Origin: Clostridia bacterium
GTDB taxonomy: Bacteria > Bacillota > Clostridia > Christensenellales > UBA1242
DNA length: 64,000 nucleotides
Direction of reading: 5' to 3'
Assembly: GCA_017503005.1 (NCBI GenBank)
Contig: JAFVTW010000013.1
Location: 1-64,000 of the forward strand
In this document: positions 15,677 through 25,528 of the stretch, piece after piece
Position numbering within the stretch: position 1 is the stretch's first letter
How the letters are laid out: every line of letters begins with the position of its first letter
Program-made: the position numbers and the translations under genes
The notes under the pieces: generated by a model
Told to the model about the DNA's origin: nothing
Database searches by the model: none
Seen by the model: the letters and a program-made list of their open reading frames with translations, nothing else

Positions 15677-17923
15677 TTTCAAGGTTGTAGGTGTTGACTG
15701 TGCAGTATGTGCAGGAAACTTAGAAACAGCTATCAATAAACTTCCATATATACAATCTGCATCTTTAAATTTTGTCGATTTAAAACTTTATGTTGAAACT
15801 GTAGATGACTTTGATAAAAGTGAGCAAGAGCTAGAATATATGCTTCAAGAAATTACTTCTAAGGTTTTACCAAATGTAACAATAAAAAATTTGAAAAAAC
15901 AGAACTATTTAGATAAGTTAAAATCTAGAAGCAATAATTCTGCTTTCAAGTCTAATGATGTGACAACTAGCTCTAGACCTCATTCACATCTATCTAGTGA
16001 AGAAATCGATAAACTACTTTTAGCAGAAACAATCGATAAACTTCCTGACAATGATGATTCAACCGAAGGGTCAAAAAACTATCAAATTGCTAAATACAAA
16101 ATAAACTGGTTATCATTTGATTTTATCAAAGTTTATATTAGTCTAATTTTATTTGTTTTAGGTTTGACATTACCATTTGGATTTTGGGTGAAACTTCCTA
16201 TATTTTTGACTGCATATTTAGTAGTAGGGTACGAAGTTGTGTTTTCTGCAATTAAGAATTTACTTAGAGGTAAATTGCTAGACGAAAAATTTCTTACTAG
16301 TATAGCTTCTATTGCAGCATTTTGCATTAATGAAATGCCTGAAGCTGTAGCAGTAATGCTATTATTTCAAATAGGTGAATTATTTCAAGATACTGCTGTG
16401 GACAAGACCAGAAATGCTATTAGTAATATTGTTAGTCTAAAGGCTGATTTTGCAAATAAGGTAGTAAACAACGAAGTTACAAAAGTAGAACCAGAAGACT
16501 TAGAATTAAACGATATTATACTAATCAAAGTAGGCGAAAAAGTTCCTACAGATGTAGAGATTGTAAAAGGCGAAACAACTTTCGATGTGAGCAGTATCAC
16601 AGGCGAAAGCATTCCTAAAGTTGCAGAAAAAAACACTCTAATTATGTCTGGCAGCATCAATTTGTCTTGTTCGGTATATGCAAGAGTGGTTAGCAAATAT
16701 CAAGATTCTACCGTGGCTAAAATTTTAGATTTAGTAGAAAATAATTCTAGCAAAAAGTCTAGAGCCGAAAACTTTATATCTAAATTTGCTAGATATTATA
16801 CTCCTATAGTAGTAGGTATTGCTGTACTTCTTTTTGCACTATTCCCATTGTATAGTGATGGTATAGTAGGTGCCATTCATAGAGCAGCTGTTTTTCTAGT
16901 AATTTCTTGCCCTTGTGCATTAGTTATTTCAATACCACTTACATATTTTTGTGGTATAGGTTTTAGTGCCAAAAATGGACTTTTAATCAAAGGGGCAAAT
17001 GTTCTAGATGATATCAATTCTCTAAAAGCAATTTGTTTTGATAAAACTGGCACTATTACCAAAGGTCAATTCAAAATTGTAGAAGTTAATGCTATAAAAA
17101 ATGAAAATGAAATGCTTAAGTATTTAGTATATGCAGAAAGCATATCAAATCATCCTATAGCTAAGTGTATAGTAGGCAACAATAAAGTAGATAGTAGCAT
17201 TATAGAAGACTCTCAGGAAATATTGGGCAAAGGAATTGTTGCTACTATTGATCACAACATAATTCTATGTGGCAACGAAAAACTTATGCAAGATTATAAT
17301 GTAGAGTTTAATCCACAGCAGTGTTCTGGCACAATAATATATGTAGCAAAAAACAACAAATATTTAGGTTATGTAGTGGTAGATGATGAAATTAAATCTG
17401 ATGCAAAAAATACTATGCAAAATCTAAAAAATAACCAAATAAAGGTAATTATGCTGACAGGTGACAATAAAGCTACGGCAGAATTAATTTCGTTTGAGAC
17501 TGGTATAGATGACTATAAATTTAATCTACTACCACACGAAAAAGTGGAAAAATTTGAAAGTATTGTCAACGAGTACAAATCAGTTGCATTTGTTGGCGAC
17601 GGTGTAAATGATACTCCTGTTTTAAGTATGGCCAAAGTAGGTTTCTCTATGGGAATCAAGGGTAGCGATAGTGCTGTAGAACAATCAGATGTAGTTATTA
17701 TGAACGATAACCTTTCTGCAGTCTGCGATTCTATTAAATCGCTAAAAAAACTAAATCTATTGCTATACAAAACATTGTATTTTCGCTAGGTATCAAGCTA
17801 GCAATTATGCTACTTGGTGCATTTGGGTTAGCAAATATGTATTTAGCAATTTTTGCCGATGTAGGTGTAAGTATTATTGCGATACTAAATGCTATTAGAA
17901 TTTTTACGACAAAACTCAAATAA
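15666..17923 (+). pseudogene. Heavy-metal P1B-type ATPase (Zn/Cd/Pb exporter, CadA/ZntA-like), frameshifted near the C-terminus
   Basis: ATG 15666 follows AAGGAGGAT. Order of parts: an N-terminal HMA domain with GVDCAVCAGN, membrane helices, TGES, the SCPCALVIS metal-transport helix, DKTGTIT phosphorylation site, SNHPIA and GDGVNDTP. The zero frame stops at 17789 (...LYKTLYFR). Reading -1 from the A7 run at 17744-17750 continues as TKSIAIQNIVFSLGIKLAIM to a stop at 17921, adding the last membrane helices including FADVG, whose Asp and the Lys of GIKLA are conserved in Zn/Cd pumps. The A-run sits in the A-AAA-AAA phase of a -1 slippery heptamer, so indel, sequencing error or programmed frameshift are all open. 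Confidence 0.82.
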
Positions 17924-17933
17924 CACAAAAAAA

Positions 17934-17969
17934 GACTTAAAAGCTTTAATGGTTTTTAAGTTTTTTTTT
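17934..17969 (+). terminator. Terminator of the metal-efflux operon
   Basis: ACTTAAAA/TTTTAAGT stem with a ten-base loop and a run of nine T. Confidence 0.8.
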
Positions 17970-18029
17970 GATTTTATTTTTCTTATTAAAATTTATATTG
18001 TATACTTATGGTGTAGTGGAGGTAAACTT

Positions 18030-19142
18030 ATGACAAAAAAAGTTTTAAAAATTACTGCTTTTTCACTGTTGGGCTTACTAGGACTACTTATCTTAGTGGT
18101 AGGTGGTTATATTATTTATATTTCATGTCAATACTATAGAATTGACGACAACCACACTTTACAGGTGTTAAACAATCAAAATGCTACTGTGCAGCTAAAC
18201 ACTAACTATTCAGTAACTACTTACAATATAGGCTTTGGTGCATATAATCACGATTTTTCGTTCTTTATGGATAGCGGTGAAATGAAAGATGGCAAAAAGG
18301 TGTCTGGCAAAAATTCTACAGCTAAGACCAAAGATGTAGTTCTTACTAATACTAATGGAGCTATAGATATTGCTAAAGAACTAGACTCTGATTTTTATCT
18401 ATTCCAAGAAGTTGATGTAAAGGGTACCAGAAGTCACAATGTAAATCAATTTGACATGCTAAAATCAATAGGCGAAAACTATGCAAATACTTTTGCTGAA
18501 AACTTCCATTCAGCATATCTATTGTATCCTTTTAACGATCCACATGGATCAAATACTGCAGGTCTAGCTACTTTTAGTAAATTTAATGTTACATCATCTA
18601 CTAGAATTTCTTATCCTATAGACGAAAGCTTCCCAAATAAATATTTTGATTTAGACCGTTGTTTCTCTATCAATAGAATCAAGGTAGAACATAACAAAGA
18701 ATTAGTTCTTATCAATTCACATATGTCAGCATACGATGAAGGTGGTTTGATTAGACAACAACAATTAGCCAAGCTAAATACAATATTAACCGAAGAATAC
18801 AACAAGGGCAATTATGTAATAGCAGGTGGTGACTTCAACCACGATATAGCTAATAGTTTAAATCTATTTGAAACAACCCAAAAAGTTCCAGAATGGGTAT
18901 TTCAACTAAGCGAAGACGACATTCCTTCTACATTCAATTTTGCTGCAGCAACTGACGACCCTACATGTCGTTCTACAGATTTACCTTATACAAAAGGTGT
19001 AAATTACTCTGTAGTATTAGACGGATTTATCGTGAGTGACAATGTAAGAGTAGATAGTGTTACAAACTTAGTAAATGGTAGAAGTATAAATTTCGAATTT
19101 TCTGACCACAATCCTGCTACACTTACATTTAGTTTAATTTAA
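18030..19142 (+). CDS. Membrane-anchored endonuclease/exonuclease/phosphatase-fold protein (370 aa)
   Basis: The N-terminal helix (about residues 8-32, TAFSLLGLLGLLILVVGGYIIY) is a signal anchor. The outer domain has the EEP family landmarks in order: TYNIGFG, FQEVD (catalytic Glu), NSHMSAY, GGDFNHD and the terminal SDHNP. Members include secreted DNases, sphingomyelinases and phosphodiesterases; the substrate is not evident. Start ATG 18030 has GGAGGT eight bases upstream; the upstream in-frame sequence overlaps the terminator of the ATPase operon. Monocistronic, followed by a 24-nt repeat and a terminator. Confidence 0.87.
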   Translation: MTKKVLKITAFSLLGLLGLLILVVGGYIIYISCQYYRIDDNHTLQVLNNQNATVQLNTNYSVTTYNIGFGAYNHDFSFFMDSGEMKDGKKVSGKNSTAKTKDVVLTNTNGAIDIAKELDSDFYLFQEVDVKGTRSHNVNQFDMLKSIGENYANTFAENFHSAYLLYPFNDPHGSNTAGLATFSKFNVTSSTRISYPIDESFPNKYFDLDRCFSINRIKVEHNKELVLINSHMSAYDEGGLIRQQQLAKLNTILTEEYNKGNYVIAGGDFNHDIANSLNLFETTQKVPEWVFQLSEDDIPSTFNFAAATDDPTCRSTDLPYTKGVNYSVVLDGFIVSDNVRVDSVTNLVNGRSINFEFSDHNPATLTFSLI

Positions 19143-19166
19143 TGCTATGCAAACTATTATGCAAAT
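19143..19166 (-). repeat. Intergenic TTTGCATA double motif, copy 1
   Basis: On the minus strand it reads TTTGCATAATAG then TTTGCATAGCA, two units 12 nt apart. The 24 bases are identical to 57482-57505 in inverted orientation. It lies between a stop codon and a terminator. Confidence 0.85.
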
Positions 19167-19171
19167 ACAAA

Positions 19172-19199
19172 AAAATAACCGAATTTCGGTTATTTTTTT
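19172..19199. terminator. Bidirectional terminator
   Basis: AAATAACCGAA/TTCGGTTATTT stem with T-run, between the EEP gene (+) and the hydrolase gene (-). Confidence 0.9.
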
Positions 19200-19206
19200 A
19201 TACTTT

Positions 19207-20088
19207 TTAGTTGTTATAGAAATCTATGATATCATTCCAAACTTGTTCTTTCTTTAAACCATTTATAATCTCATGTCTTTCGTCATCGTACAATATCATA
19301 TCTACATTTACATTATGTTTCTTATATGTATTATATAGTTTTTCTACACTCTTGCCGTTACTTCCTACAGGGTCAAGTTTACCTGCAATTAATAATACTT
19401 TTTGCTCTGGTGTGATTAATTTTAAATCCCTATAGTTTCTAACTAAATTTTTAAACATACTTTTGTAGAAACAAGCAGGGAATGGTGTTCCACAGTATGG
19501 ATCAGCTTTATATGCTTCAAATACAGCAGTGTCGGTTGTCAACCAGTTTCCATCTTCAAAACCTTTTGCATAACCACCAAAGCTCATTTTTTCAATCAAT
19601 TTTGCTGTAGTGTGATTTCCTTTGAAGAAGCCGGTTAGGTGAGCGATAACATTACCAGCACCCATTAGTAAGTTCTTAGTATGAGCACTGCCACATATAA
19701 TAGCCTTTTGACTTAGATTGCATACTTGAATATATCTTTGAGTAATAAATGAACCATATGAATGACCAAAAATATATACAGGTAAGTCATAATCTTTCTT
19801 TAATTTTTCAGTAATGATTACTTGGTCAGATACAATTTCTTTGAATATATCGCCATTTGTATGCCCCAAATCTTCTACTCGACCAGCTGTTTCACCATGA
19901 CCTCTTAGATCACTAGCAAATACTATAAAACCAGCTTTATTTAATACTTTTGCAAATTCATCATATCTTTTTGCATGTTCTTGCATACCATGAATGATTT
20001 GTATAACAGCCTTAGGCTCTTTTACATCGTCCCAGTAATATGCAGTCAAATCTCTATTTTCATAACCAACAACTATTTCTTTTCTCAT
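19207..20088 (-). CDS. Lysophospholipase/monoacylglycerol lipase-like alpha/beta hydrolase (293 aa)
   Basis: Serine aminopeptidase S33/monoglyceride lipase pattern: IHGMQEHAKRYDEFA, the DLRGHGET loop, the GHSYGS nucleophile elbow, AGKLDPVGSNG near the acid and DDERHEII with the catalytic His. No signal peptide, so cytoplasmic. It starts eight bases after the glycerol kinase stop and is probably cotranscribed with it, which suggests it frees glycerol from acylglycerols or lysolipids for GlpK. The link to glycerol is inferred from the neighbours. Confidence 0.85.
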   Translation of the reverse strand: MRKEIVVGYENRDLTAYYWDDVKEPKAVIQIIHGMQEHAKRYDEFAKVLNKAGFIVFASDLRGHGETAGRVEDLGHTNGDIFKEIVSDQVIITEKLKKDYDLPVYIFGHSYGSFITQRYIQVCNLSQKAIICGSAHTKNLLMGAGNVIAHLTGFFKGNHTTAKLIEKMSFGGYAKGFEDGNWLTTDTAVFEAYKADPYCGTPFPACFYKSMFKNLVRNYRDLKLITPEQKVLLIAGKLDPVGSNGKSVEKLYNTYKKHNVNVDMILYDDERHEIINGLKKEQVWNDIIDFYNN

Positions 20089-20096
20089 TTTTTATC

Positions 20097-21568
20097 CTAC
20101 CTTTTAAACATACTTCTTTTTACTGCATCGTGCCAGCCAGCAATTAATTGTTTTACTTCTTTTTCACCTTTCTTTGGTTCAAACGAAGAAGTGAAGGTGA
20201 TTAGTTTGGAAATTTCATTTAAGTTTTTGTATACACCACAGTTTAGTCCTGCCATATATATAGCACCAAGAACTGTAGCTTCTATACTTTCTTGTCTCAA
20301 TAATCTTGTTCTAATTAGGTCAGATTGGAATTGTAGTAAGAAATTATTTTTACTTACACCGCCATCACATCTTAGTTCTTTTAGATGAATGTTCTTGCTT
20401 TCCATAGTTTTAACAATATCATATGTAGAATATGCCATACTTTCTAGTATTGCACGGCTCACATGTGCTTTTGTAGTTCCACCTGTAATACCATATATAG
20501 TTCCTTTAGCTTTAGGATCCCAGTATGGAGCACCTAATCCTGTAAATGCAGGCACACAATACACTCCATCGTTGCTTCCTACACTTTCAGCTAGGTCAGA
20601 TGTCTCTTTAGAGTTTCTAAATAATCCTAGTCTATTTCCCCATTCTAGGGCAGCACCAGCATTGAATACACTTCCTTCTAGGGCATAGGTGACTTTATCA
20701 CCAATTTGCCAAGCGATTGTTGTTAGTAGTTTTTGATTTTTTGTATTGGCTTCTTCGCCAGTATTCATTAGTATAAAGCAACCAGTACCATATGTATTTT
20801 TAGCCATACCTTCATTGTAACAGCCTTGTCCAAATAATGAAGCTTGTTGGTCGCCGATTACACTCAAATAGGTATATCACCAGCTATAGTATGTGCTATT
20901 CCAAAATTATAATTACATGGTTTTACTTCTGGTAAACTTTCTTTACTAATACCAAATTGTTTAAGTAGTTTATCATCCCATTTCATTTCTTTAATGTTGT
21001 ACAACATTGTTCTAGATGCATTTGTTACATCTGTATAGAAACTCTCGCCATTTGTAAGTTTTGCTACTAGAAAACTATCTATAGTACCAAAACACAATCT
21101 GTTTTGTTTATTCAACAATCTAACTTCAGGAACATTGTTTAGCATCCATCTCATCTTAGTAGCAGAGAAGTAAGAATCAACTATCAATCCTGTTTTGTTT
21201 TTGATTTCTACTTTATTTTTGATAGAAGAGCAGTAGTCTGCAGTTCTTCGACATTGCCATACAATTGCATTGCATGGAGGATTTAGTGTTTCTCTGTCCC
21301 AAGCCACAGTTGTTTCTCTTTGATTTGTGATACCTATACCAAAAATATCTTTATCTTTTAGTTTGTTTTTTCTAATAACATCATTTAAGGTTTTTTCGGT
21401 AGCTTCCCAAATCTCTTCGGCATCATGTTCCACCCAGCCTGGCTTAGGATAAATCTGACTAAACTTGATTTTTTCTACATCTACAATTTCACAAGTTTTA
21501 GTGTCGTACAACACTGTTCTTACACTTGTAGTGCCTTCATCAATTCCCAAAATGTATCTTTTTCCCAA
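20097..21568 (-). pseudogene. glpK: Glycerol kinase, frameshifted
   Basis: ATP-dependent glycerol kinase (glycerol to glycerol 3-phosphate), FGGY family. The first part has YILGIDEGTTSVR and ITNQRETTVAWDRET; the second has IGDQQASLFGQ, YGTGCF and AFTGLGAPYWDPKAKGTIYGIT. The frame breaks at about 20866: the first part ends GDIPI-stop and the second resumes one frame back as LSVIGDQQ. Alignment with the family (IPI-4 residues-GDQQ) implies one missing base. The start is TTG 21568 with AGGGGGT six bases upstream. Likely inactive unless the break is an assembly error. Upstream of the lipase-like gene. Confidence 0.85.
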
Positions 21569-21728
21569 ATTAATACCCCCTGATTGATATATCTCTAATA
21601 ATTTTAGCAAAAAAGTATAAAAACTTAAAACATTTTGTTTATTTATTTATGTTTTATAACAATTTTTGTTATAATAAATTTAGTTTAAGATTATTATTTG
21701 TGCTTAAATGCAAAAACAGGAGTATAGA

Positions 21729-23141
21729 ATGAAATATGATGTAGCAGTAGTAGGTGGTGGAGTTGTAGGCTGTGCAATTTTAAATAAGCTTACTCGCAAA
21801 GGATTAAATGCTGTCCTAATTGAAAAAGCAAATGATGTCGCAATGGGGGCAAGTAAAGCAAATAGTGGCATAATCCATGCCGGTTTTGACTGCAAACCAA
21901 ACACATTAAAAGCAAGGTTTAATGTAAGAGGTAGTCAAATGTATCCACAACTATGCAAGGAACTAAATGTAGGTATAAATAATTGTGGGGCATTAGTTGT
22001 AGGAAACGATATGGCAGTAGTCAAAGAACTACTTGCTCGTGGCAAGCAAAACGGTGTCAAAGGCCTAAAGGTTTTAAATAGAAATAAATTGCTTAAATTA
22101 GTGCCAGGTCTTGCTGAAGATGTTACTTGTGGACTATATGCCAAGACATCAGCCATAGTATCACCATATATGGTTACTATAGCTTTAGCCGAAGAAGCAG
22201 TTCTAAACGGAGCTAAAGTATTTTTCAATACTGAAGTTACTTCATGTGATACCACAAAAAACGGATATAATATTACATTATCAAACAACAAGAAAATTTC
22301 TGCAAAACACATTGTAAACTGTGCAGCTGCGGGATATAACGATGTTGCAAATATTTTAGGTACAGAAAATTACAATATTACATTTAAAAGAGGCGAATAT
22401 TTCTTATTAGACAATACAGTAAATATTACTAATCTTACTATATTCCCACTACCATCAAAAACAAGTAAAGGTGTACTGATTTCTCCTACATATGATGGAA
22501 ATACCATTGTGGGTCCTACATCATACGAATGTGAATTTGATACTAGAACTACTAGTGAAGGATTGAAAGAAGTCAAAGACCGTTCTCAATCAGTTATTAC
22601 TAAAATACCATTCAACAAAAATATTCGAAACTTTAGTGGTGTTAGGGTAATTGTAGATGATGACTTTGTCATAGAAAAAAGCCAAACAAAAGAAAATATA
22701 ATTAATGTAGCAGGTATTTGCTCACCTGGGCTTAGTGCTGCTCCTGCTATAGCTGAATATGTAGTAGAAGAATTAATGGGGTACAATGCCCAAGACAATT
22801 CATTAATTCGCCGCAAACCATATACCAGCTTAGTCAATATGACACCATCACAACGAAATAAACTAATCAAATCAAACCCAGATTATGGCCAAATAGTATG
22901 CAAATGTGAATGTGTATCATTAGGTGAAATCAAAGAAGCTCTAAATTCTCCTCTTAAACCTACTAGTGTAGATGCAGTTAAGCGAAGAGTACGAGCAGGT
23001 ATGGGCAGATGTCAAGGTGGTTTCTGCTTAACCAAAGTTATTCAAACAATTAGTGAAACTTGCAAAATTTCTGAAATGAATGTAGTTAAAGAAAACTTAG
23101 GTTCAAATTTCTATGTATCAGATATTAATCCAGAAAAGTAA
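21729..23141 (+). CDS. FAD-dependent glycerol-3-phosphate dehydrogenase-like oxidoreductase with C-terminal BFD-type [2Fe-2S] domain (470 aa)
   Basis: N-terminal dinucleotide site VVGGGVVGCAI and the DAO-family core (SGIIHAGFDCKPNTLKA, FKRGEYFLLD, GICSPGLSAAPAIAE). Residues about 385-440 carry CKCECVSLGEIKEAL ... GMGRCQGGFC, the four-Cys BFD-like iron-sulfur domain seen in GlpA-type and related clostridial enzymes. It would oxidise glycerol 3-phosphate to DHAP. ATG 21729 has AGGAG six bases upstream. Divergent from glpK, and first of three tightly packed genes. Confidence 0.86.
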   Translation: MKYDVAVVGGGVVGCAILNKLTRKGLNAVLIEKANDVAMGASKANSGIIHAGFDCKPNTLKARFNVRGSQMYPQLCKELNVGINNCGALVVGNDMAVVKELLARGKQNGVKGLKVLNRNKLLKLVPGLAEDVTCGLYAKTSAIVSPYMVTIALAEEAVLNGAKVFFNTEVTSCDTTKNGYNITLSNNKKISAKHIVNCAAAGYNDVANILGTENYNITFKRGEYFLLDNTVNITNLTIFPLPSKTSKGVLISPTYDGNTIVGPTSYECEFDTRTTSEGLKEVKDRSQSVITKIPFNKNIRNFSGVRVIVDDDFVIEKSQTKENIINVAGICSPGLSAAPAIAEYVVEELMGYNAQDNSLIRRKPYTSLVNMTPSQRNKLIKSNPDYGQIVCKCECVSLGEIKEALNSPLKPTSVDAVKRRVRAGMGRCQGGFCLTKVIQTISETCKISEMNVVKENLGSNFYVSDINPEK

Positions 23142-23153
23142 AGGACTATGATT

Positions 23154-24389
23154 ATGATAAAAAAGTTGAAATATGATGTTGTAGTTATAGGTGGCGGTCC
23201 AGCTGGTATGGCAGCTGCTATAGAGAGTGATAAACAAGGTGCAAAAACCTTGCTTATAGAAAGAAACGAAAAATTAGGTGGTATCCTTAATCAATGTATA
23301 CACAATGGTTTTGGATTGCACTATTTCAAAGAAGAACTTACTGGTCCAGAATATGCTTTGAGATTTGTAGATCTACTAAAACAAACCAAAGTAGATATCA
23401 AACTAAATACATTTGCAATTAGTCTAGACGGACTAAAACTTACAATAATCAATCCCGAAGGGGAATTTGTTGTAACTGCAAAAGCAATAGTTTTAGCTAT
23501 GGGGTGTAGGGAAAAAACTCCAGCTGGTATCACACTTACAGGCTCTAGACCTGTTGGAGTATACACAGCTGGTCAAGCACAAAAAATGGTAAATGTATAT
23601 GGTAAACTGCCAGGCAAAAAAGTTGTAATTTTAGGTAGTGGCGACATAGGACTAGTAATGGCTAGAAGATTAACATTTGAAGGTGCCAAAGTTCTTACTG
23701 TGCTAGAAATTATGCCAACCTCTGGTGGTTTAAAAAGAAATATTGTTCAATGTCTAAACGACTTTGATATTCCATTACAACTAAAGCATACTGTTACAAG
23801 AGTGGTGGGTAATACCAGACTAGAAGGTGTATATGTAGCAGAAGTAGATGGTTTTACTCCAAAAATGGAAACCGAAAAATTTATCGAATGTGATTGTTTA
23901 ATTTTATCTGTAGGTCTAGTACCAGAAACCGATTTAGTGAAAAATTTAACTTTAAATCCTAAAACAAATGGTGCTATGGTAAATGAATTTAGAGAAACTA
24001 ATTTGCCTGGTGTATTTAGTTGTGGTAATGTGCTGCATGTACACGACCTAGTTGATAATGTTACTGAGGAAAGCAAACTTGCAGGAACTAATGCAGCACT
24101 ATATGCATTAGGTAAATTGAATTATACAAATCAAATCAATCTTACTGCAGGAGAAGGTATTAGTTATGTTTCTCCACAAACAGCATTTAACAATAACGAA
24201 GGAGAACTAACTATCTACTTTAGATTAAGTGGTAGAATAGAAAAATCTTTTATCTCATTACAATCTAATGGAGAAGAAATTTATTCTAAATATGTGTTAG
24301 CTGCAAATGCTGGCGAAATGCAAAAAATCGTAATCGAAAAATCAAAAGTTACTGGTGAATTAACAGTATGTATAAGGGGGCAAAAATGA
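23154..24389 (+). CDS. NAD(P)/FAD-dependent pyridine nucleotide-disulfide-type oxidoreductase (411 aa)
   Basis: Two Rossmann motifs: VVVIGGGPAGMAAAIESD near the N-terminus and KVVILGSGDIGLVMARRLTFEGA in the middle, plus GCREKTPAG and a terminal FAD motif FSCGNVLHVHDLVDNVTEE. In Bacillota this protein regularly follows a GlpA-like dehydrogenase and precedes a DUF1667 protein; together they are thought to pass electrons from glycerol 3-phosphate to an acceptor. ATG 23154 is preferred over 23148 because AAAGGA then has proper spacing. Its TGA stop overlaps the next start (ATGA). Confidence 0.87.
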   Translation: MIKKLKYDVVVIGGGPAGMAAAIESDKQGAKTLLIERNEKLGGILNQCIHNGFGLHYFKEELTGPEYALRFVDLLKQTKVDIKLNTFAISLDGLKLTIINPEGEFVVTAKAIVLAMGCREKTPAGITLTGSRPVGVYTAGQAQKMVNVYGKLPGKKVVILGSGDIGLVMARRLTFEGAKVLTVLEIMPTSGGLKRNIVQCLNDFDIPLQLKHTVTRVVGNTRLEGVYVAEVDGFTPKMETEKFIECDCLILSVGLVPETDLVKNLTLNPKTNGAMVNEFRETNLPGVFSCGNVLHVHDLVDNVTEESKLAGTNAALYALGKLNYTNQINLTAGEGISYVSPQTAFNNNEGELTIYFRLSGRIEKSFISLQSNGEEIYSKYVLAANAGEMQKIVIEKSKVTGELTVCIRGQK

Positions 24390-24718
24390 AAACAGTTTGT
24401 ATAATGTGCCCAGTGGGTTGCGAAATTACAATTACTCAAAATGGTAAAAATGTAGAAGTTACAGGCAACACTTGTGCTAGAGGTTTAGAGTATGGCAAAA
24501 GTGAAATTTCTAAACCTATGCGAATGGTTACAGCCCTAATTAACACAAAAAAAGGTGTATTACCTGTAAAAACTACTGATTTAGTGCCAAAAAGTAAGAT
24601 ATCTAATGTATTAAAAGAAATTGCAAAAGTAAATATATCATCTGCAAAAGCTGGAGATATAGTTATAAAAAATGTTTGTAAACTTGGTGTAGATGTAATC
24701 GTTACAGGCAATTATTAA
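24386..24718 (+). CDS. DUF1667-type Cys-rich protein (110 aa)
   Basis: CIMCPVGCEITI then TGNTCARGLEYGKSEISKPMR is the hallmark of DUF1667, which has four Cys likely to bind an Fe-S cluster. It is translationally coupled (ATGA overlap) to the preceding FAD enzyme, and the trio GlpA-like/FAD oxidoreductase/DUF1667 is a recurrent glycerol-3-phosphate dehydrogenase arrangement. It may be a small electron-transfer subunit. A terminator follows directly. Confidence 0.87.
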   Translation: MKTVCIMCPVGCEITITQNGKNVEVTGNTCARGLEYGKSEISKPMRMVTALINTKKGVLPVKTTDLVPKSKISNVLKEIAKVNISSAKAGDIVIKNVCKLGVDVIVTGNY

Positions 24719-24719
24719 G

Positions 24720-24743
24720 AAAATGGCGAAAGCCATTTTTTTA
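24720..24743 (+). terminator. Terminator of the glycerol-3-phosphate oxidation operon
   Basis: AAATGGC/GCCATTT stem with a GAAA tetraloop and T-run. Confidence 0.92.
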
Positions 24744-24764
24744 TTTTTTAAATAATAAATTATA

Positions 24765-24793
24765 TTTTCACATATACTACTTTGGGGTAAATT
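24765..24793 (+). promoter_or_regulatory. Promoter adjoining the start codon at 24800
   Basis: TTTTCA (24765-24770), 17-nt spacer, TAAATT (24788-24793). The start codon is only six bases past the -10, so the transcript may be leaderless. Confidence 0.45.
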
Positions 24794-24799
24794 ATTGTT

Positions 24800-25522
24800 A
24801 TGTGGGAATATTTTTTAGAAGTAGAAAATGAATATATAGACTATTTGATAGATTTAGAAAATAAAGTTAAAGATAAATTTAATTGTATAACAGCACTTGT
24901 TTTAAATAAACTTTCAATTGCTTGTGATTTTAAATACAAAATCAAATTAGAATCATTTCTCAAAAAAGAAATTGCAGAACTTATTATCATCATATACAAA
25001 CAATTAGAGCTAGAAAAAATGATTTCTCTAGAATATCTTCCTGCAGAATTAAAATCAGCACTTATAAAATGTCTAACGATTTTTGATTATGAAGAAGATT
25101 TGTTTTTCATAATTAACGAGCTAGAATTAGTGCACGGCATAAACTTATTTTCATTTTATAATTTCAAACTAAAAAGAATTAAGAAAAAGTGGAAACAATT
25201 TGCTAGTAACTGTGCTAATAATTGTAATTTTATAAAAAGTGAATCTTTTTTGGACCTACTTAAATTTTTGATAGATTTTGTAACTCCTAGGCATAGGTTA
25301 GTTGATGTGTATTTTGTAGACGATAGGTTTTTGATTATAGATGAGCAAAATAATGTACTTTCTTTTAATAACGACACAAACAATTTAGAAGTTGATTTAA
25401 TAACTAATCTAATTACTATAGCTCCCAAAAATATAAACTTACATTGTGCTGGAGTTTTGACCAACAATACTTTTAAGGTAATCTACTATATTTTTAATAA
25501 AAAAGTTAATCTATTAGTCTAA
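24800..25522 (+). CDS. Hypothetical helical protein (240 aa)
   Basis: Not recognised. A soluble, Lys/Glu/Asn/Leu-rich, mainly helical protein without signal peptide or TM helix; the C-terminal third (VYFVDDRFLIIDEQNNVLSF) looks like beta strands. No ribosome site precedes ATG 24800, and the likely -10 box is so close that a leaderless mRNA is possible. It sits alone between the glycerol operon and the thrS T-box leader. Confidence 0.65.
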   Translation: MWEYFLEVENEYIDYLIDLENKVKDKFNCITALVLNKLSIACDFKYKIKLESFLKKEIAELIIIIYKQLELEKMISLEYLPAELKSALIKCLTIFDYEEDLFFIINELELVHGINLFSFYNFKLKRIKKKWKQFASNCANNCNFIKSESFLDLLKFLIDFVTPRHRLVDVYFVDDRFLIIDEQNNVLSFNNDTNNLEVDLITNLITIAPKNINLHCAGVLTNNTFKVIYYIFNKKVNLLV

Positions 25523-25528
25523 AAAGTA

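Noticed and set aside
17786..17802. Hairpin GCTAG/CTAGC as frameshift stimulator for the ATPase
   Set aside because: It lies about 35 bases after the A7 run, too far for the usual 5-9 base spacing.
20097..20867. Second half of glycerol kinase as an independent gene from TTG 20867
   Set aside because: No ribosome site precedes it, and the product would lack the N-terminal half of the active site; a frameshift in one gene explains it better.
20860..20885. RF2-like programmed +1 frameshift at ATT-TGA in glpK
   Set aside because: The needed shift is into the -1 frame, a +1 move leads to the wrong frame, and no slippery heptamer is present.
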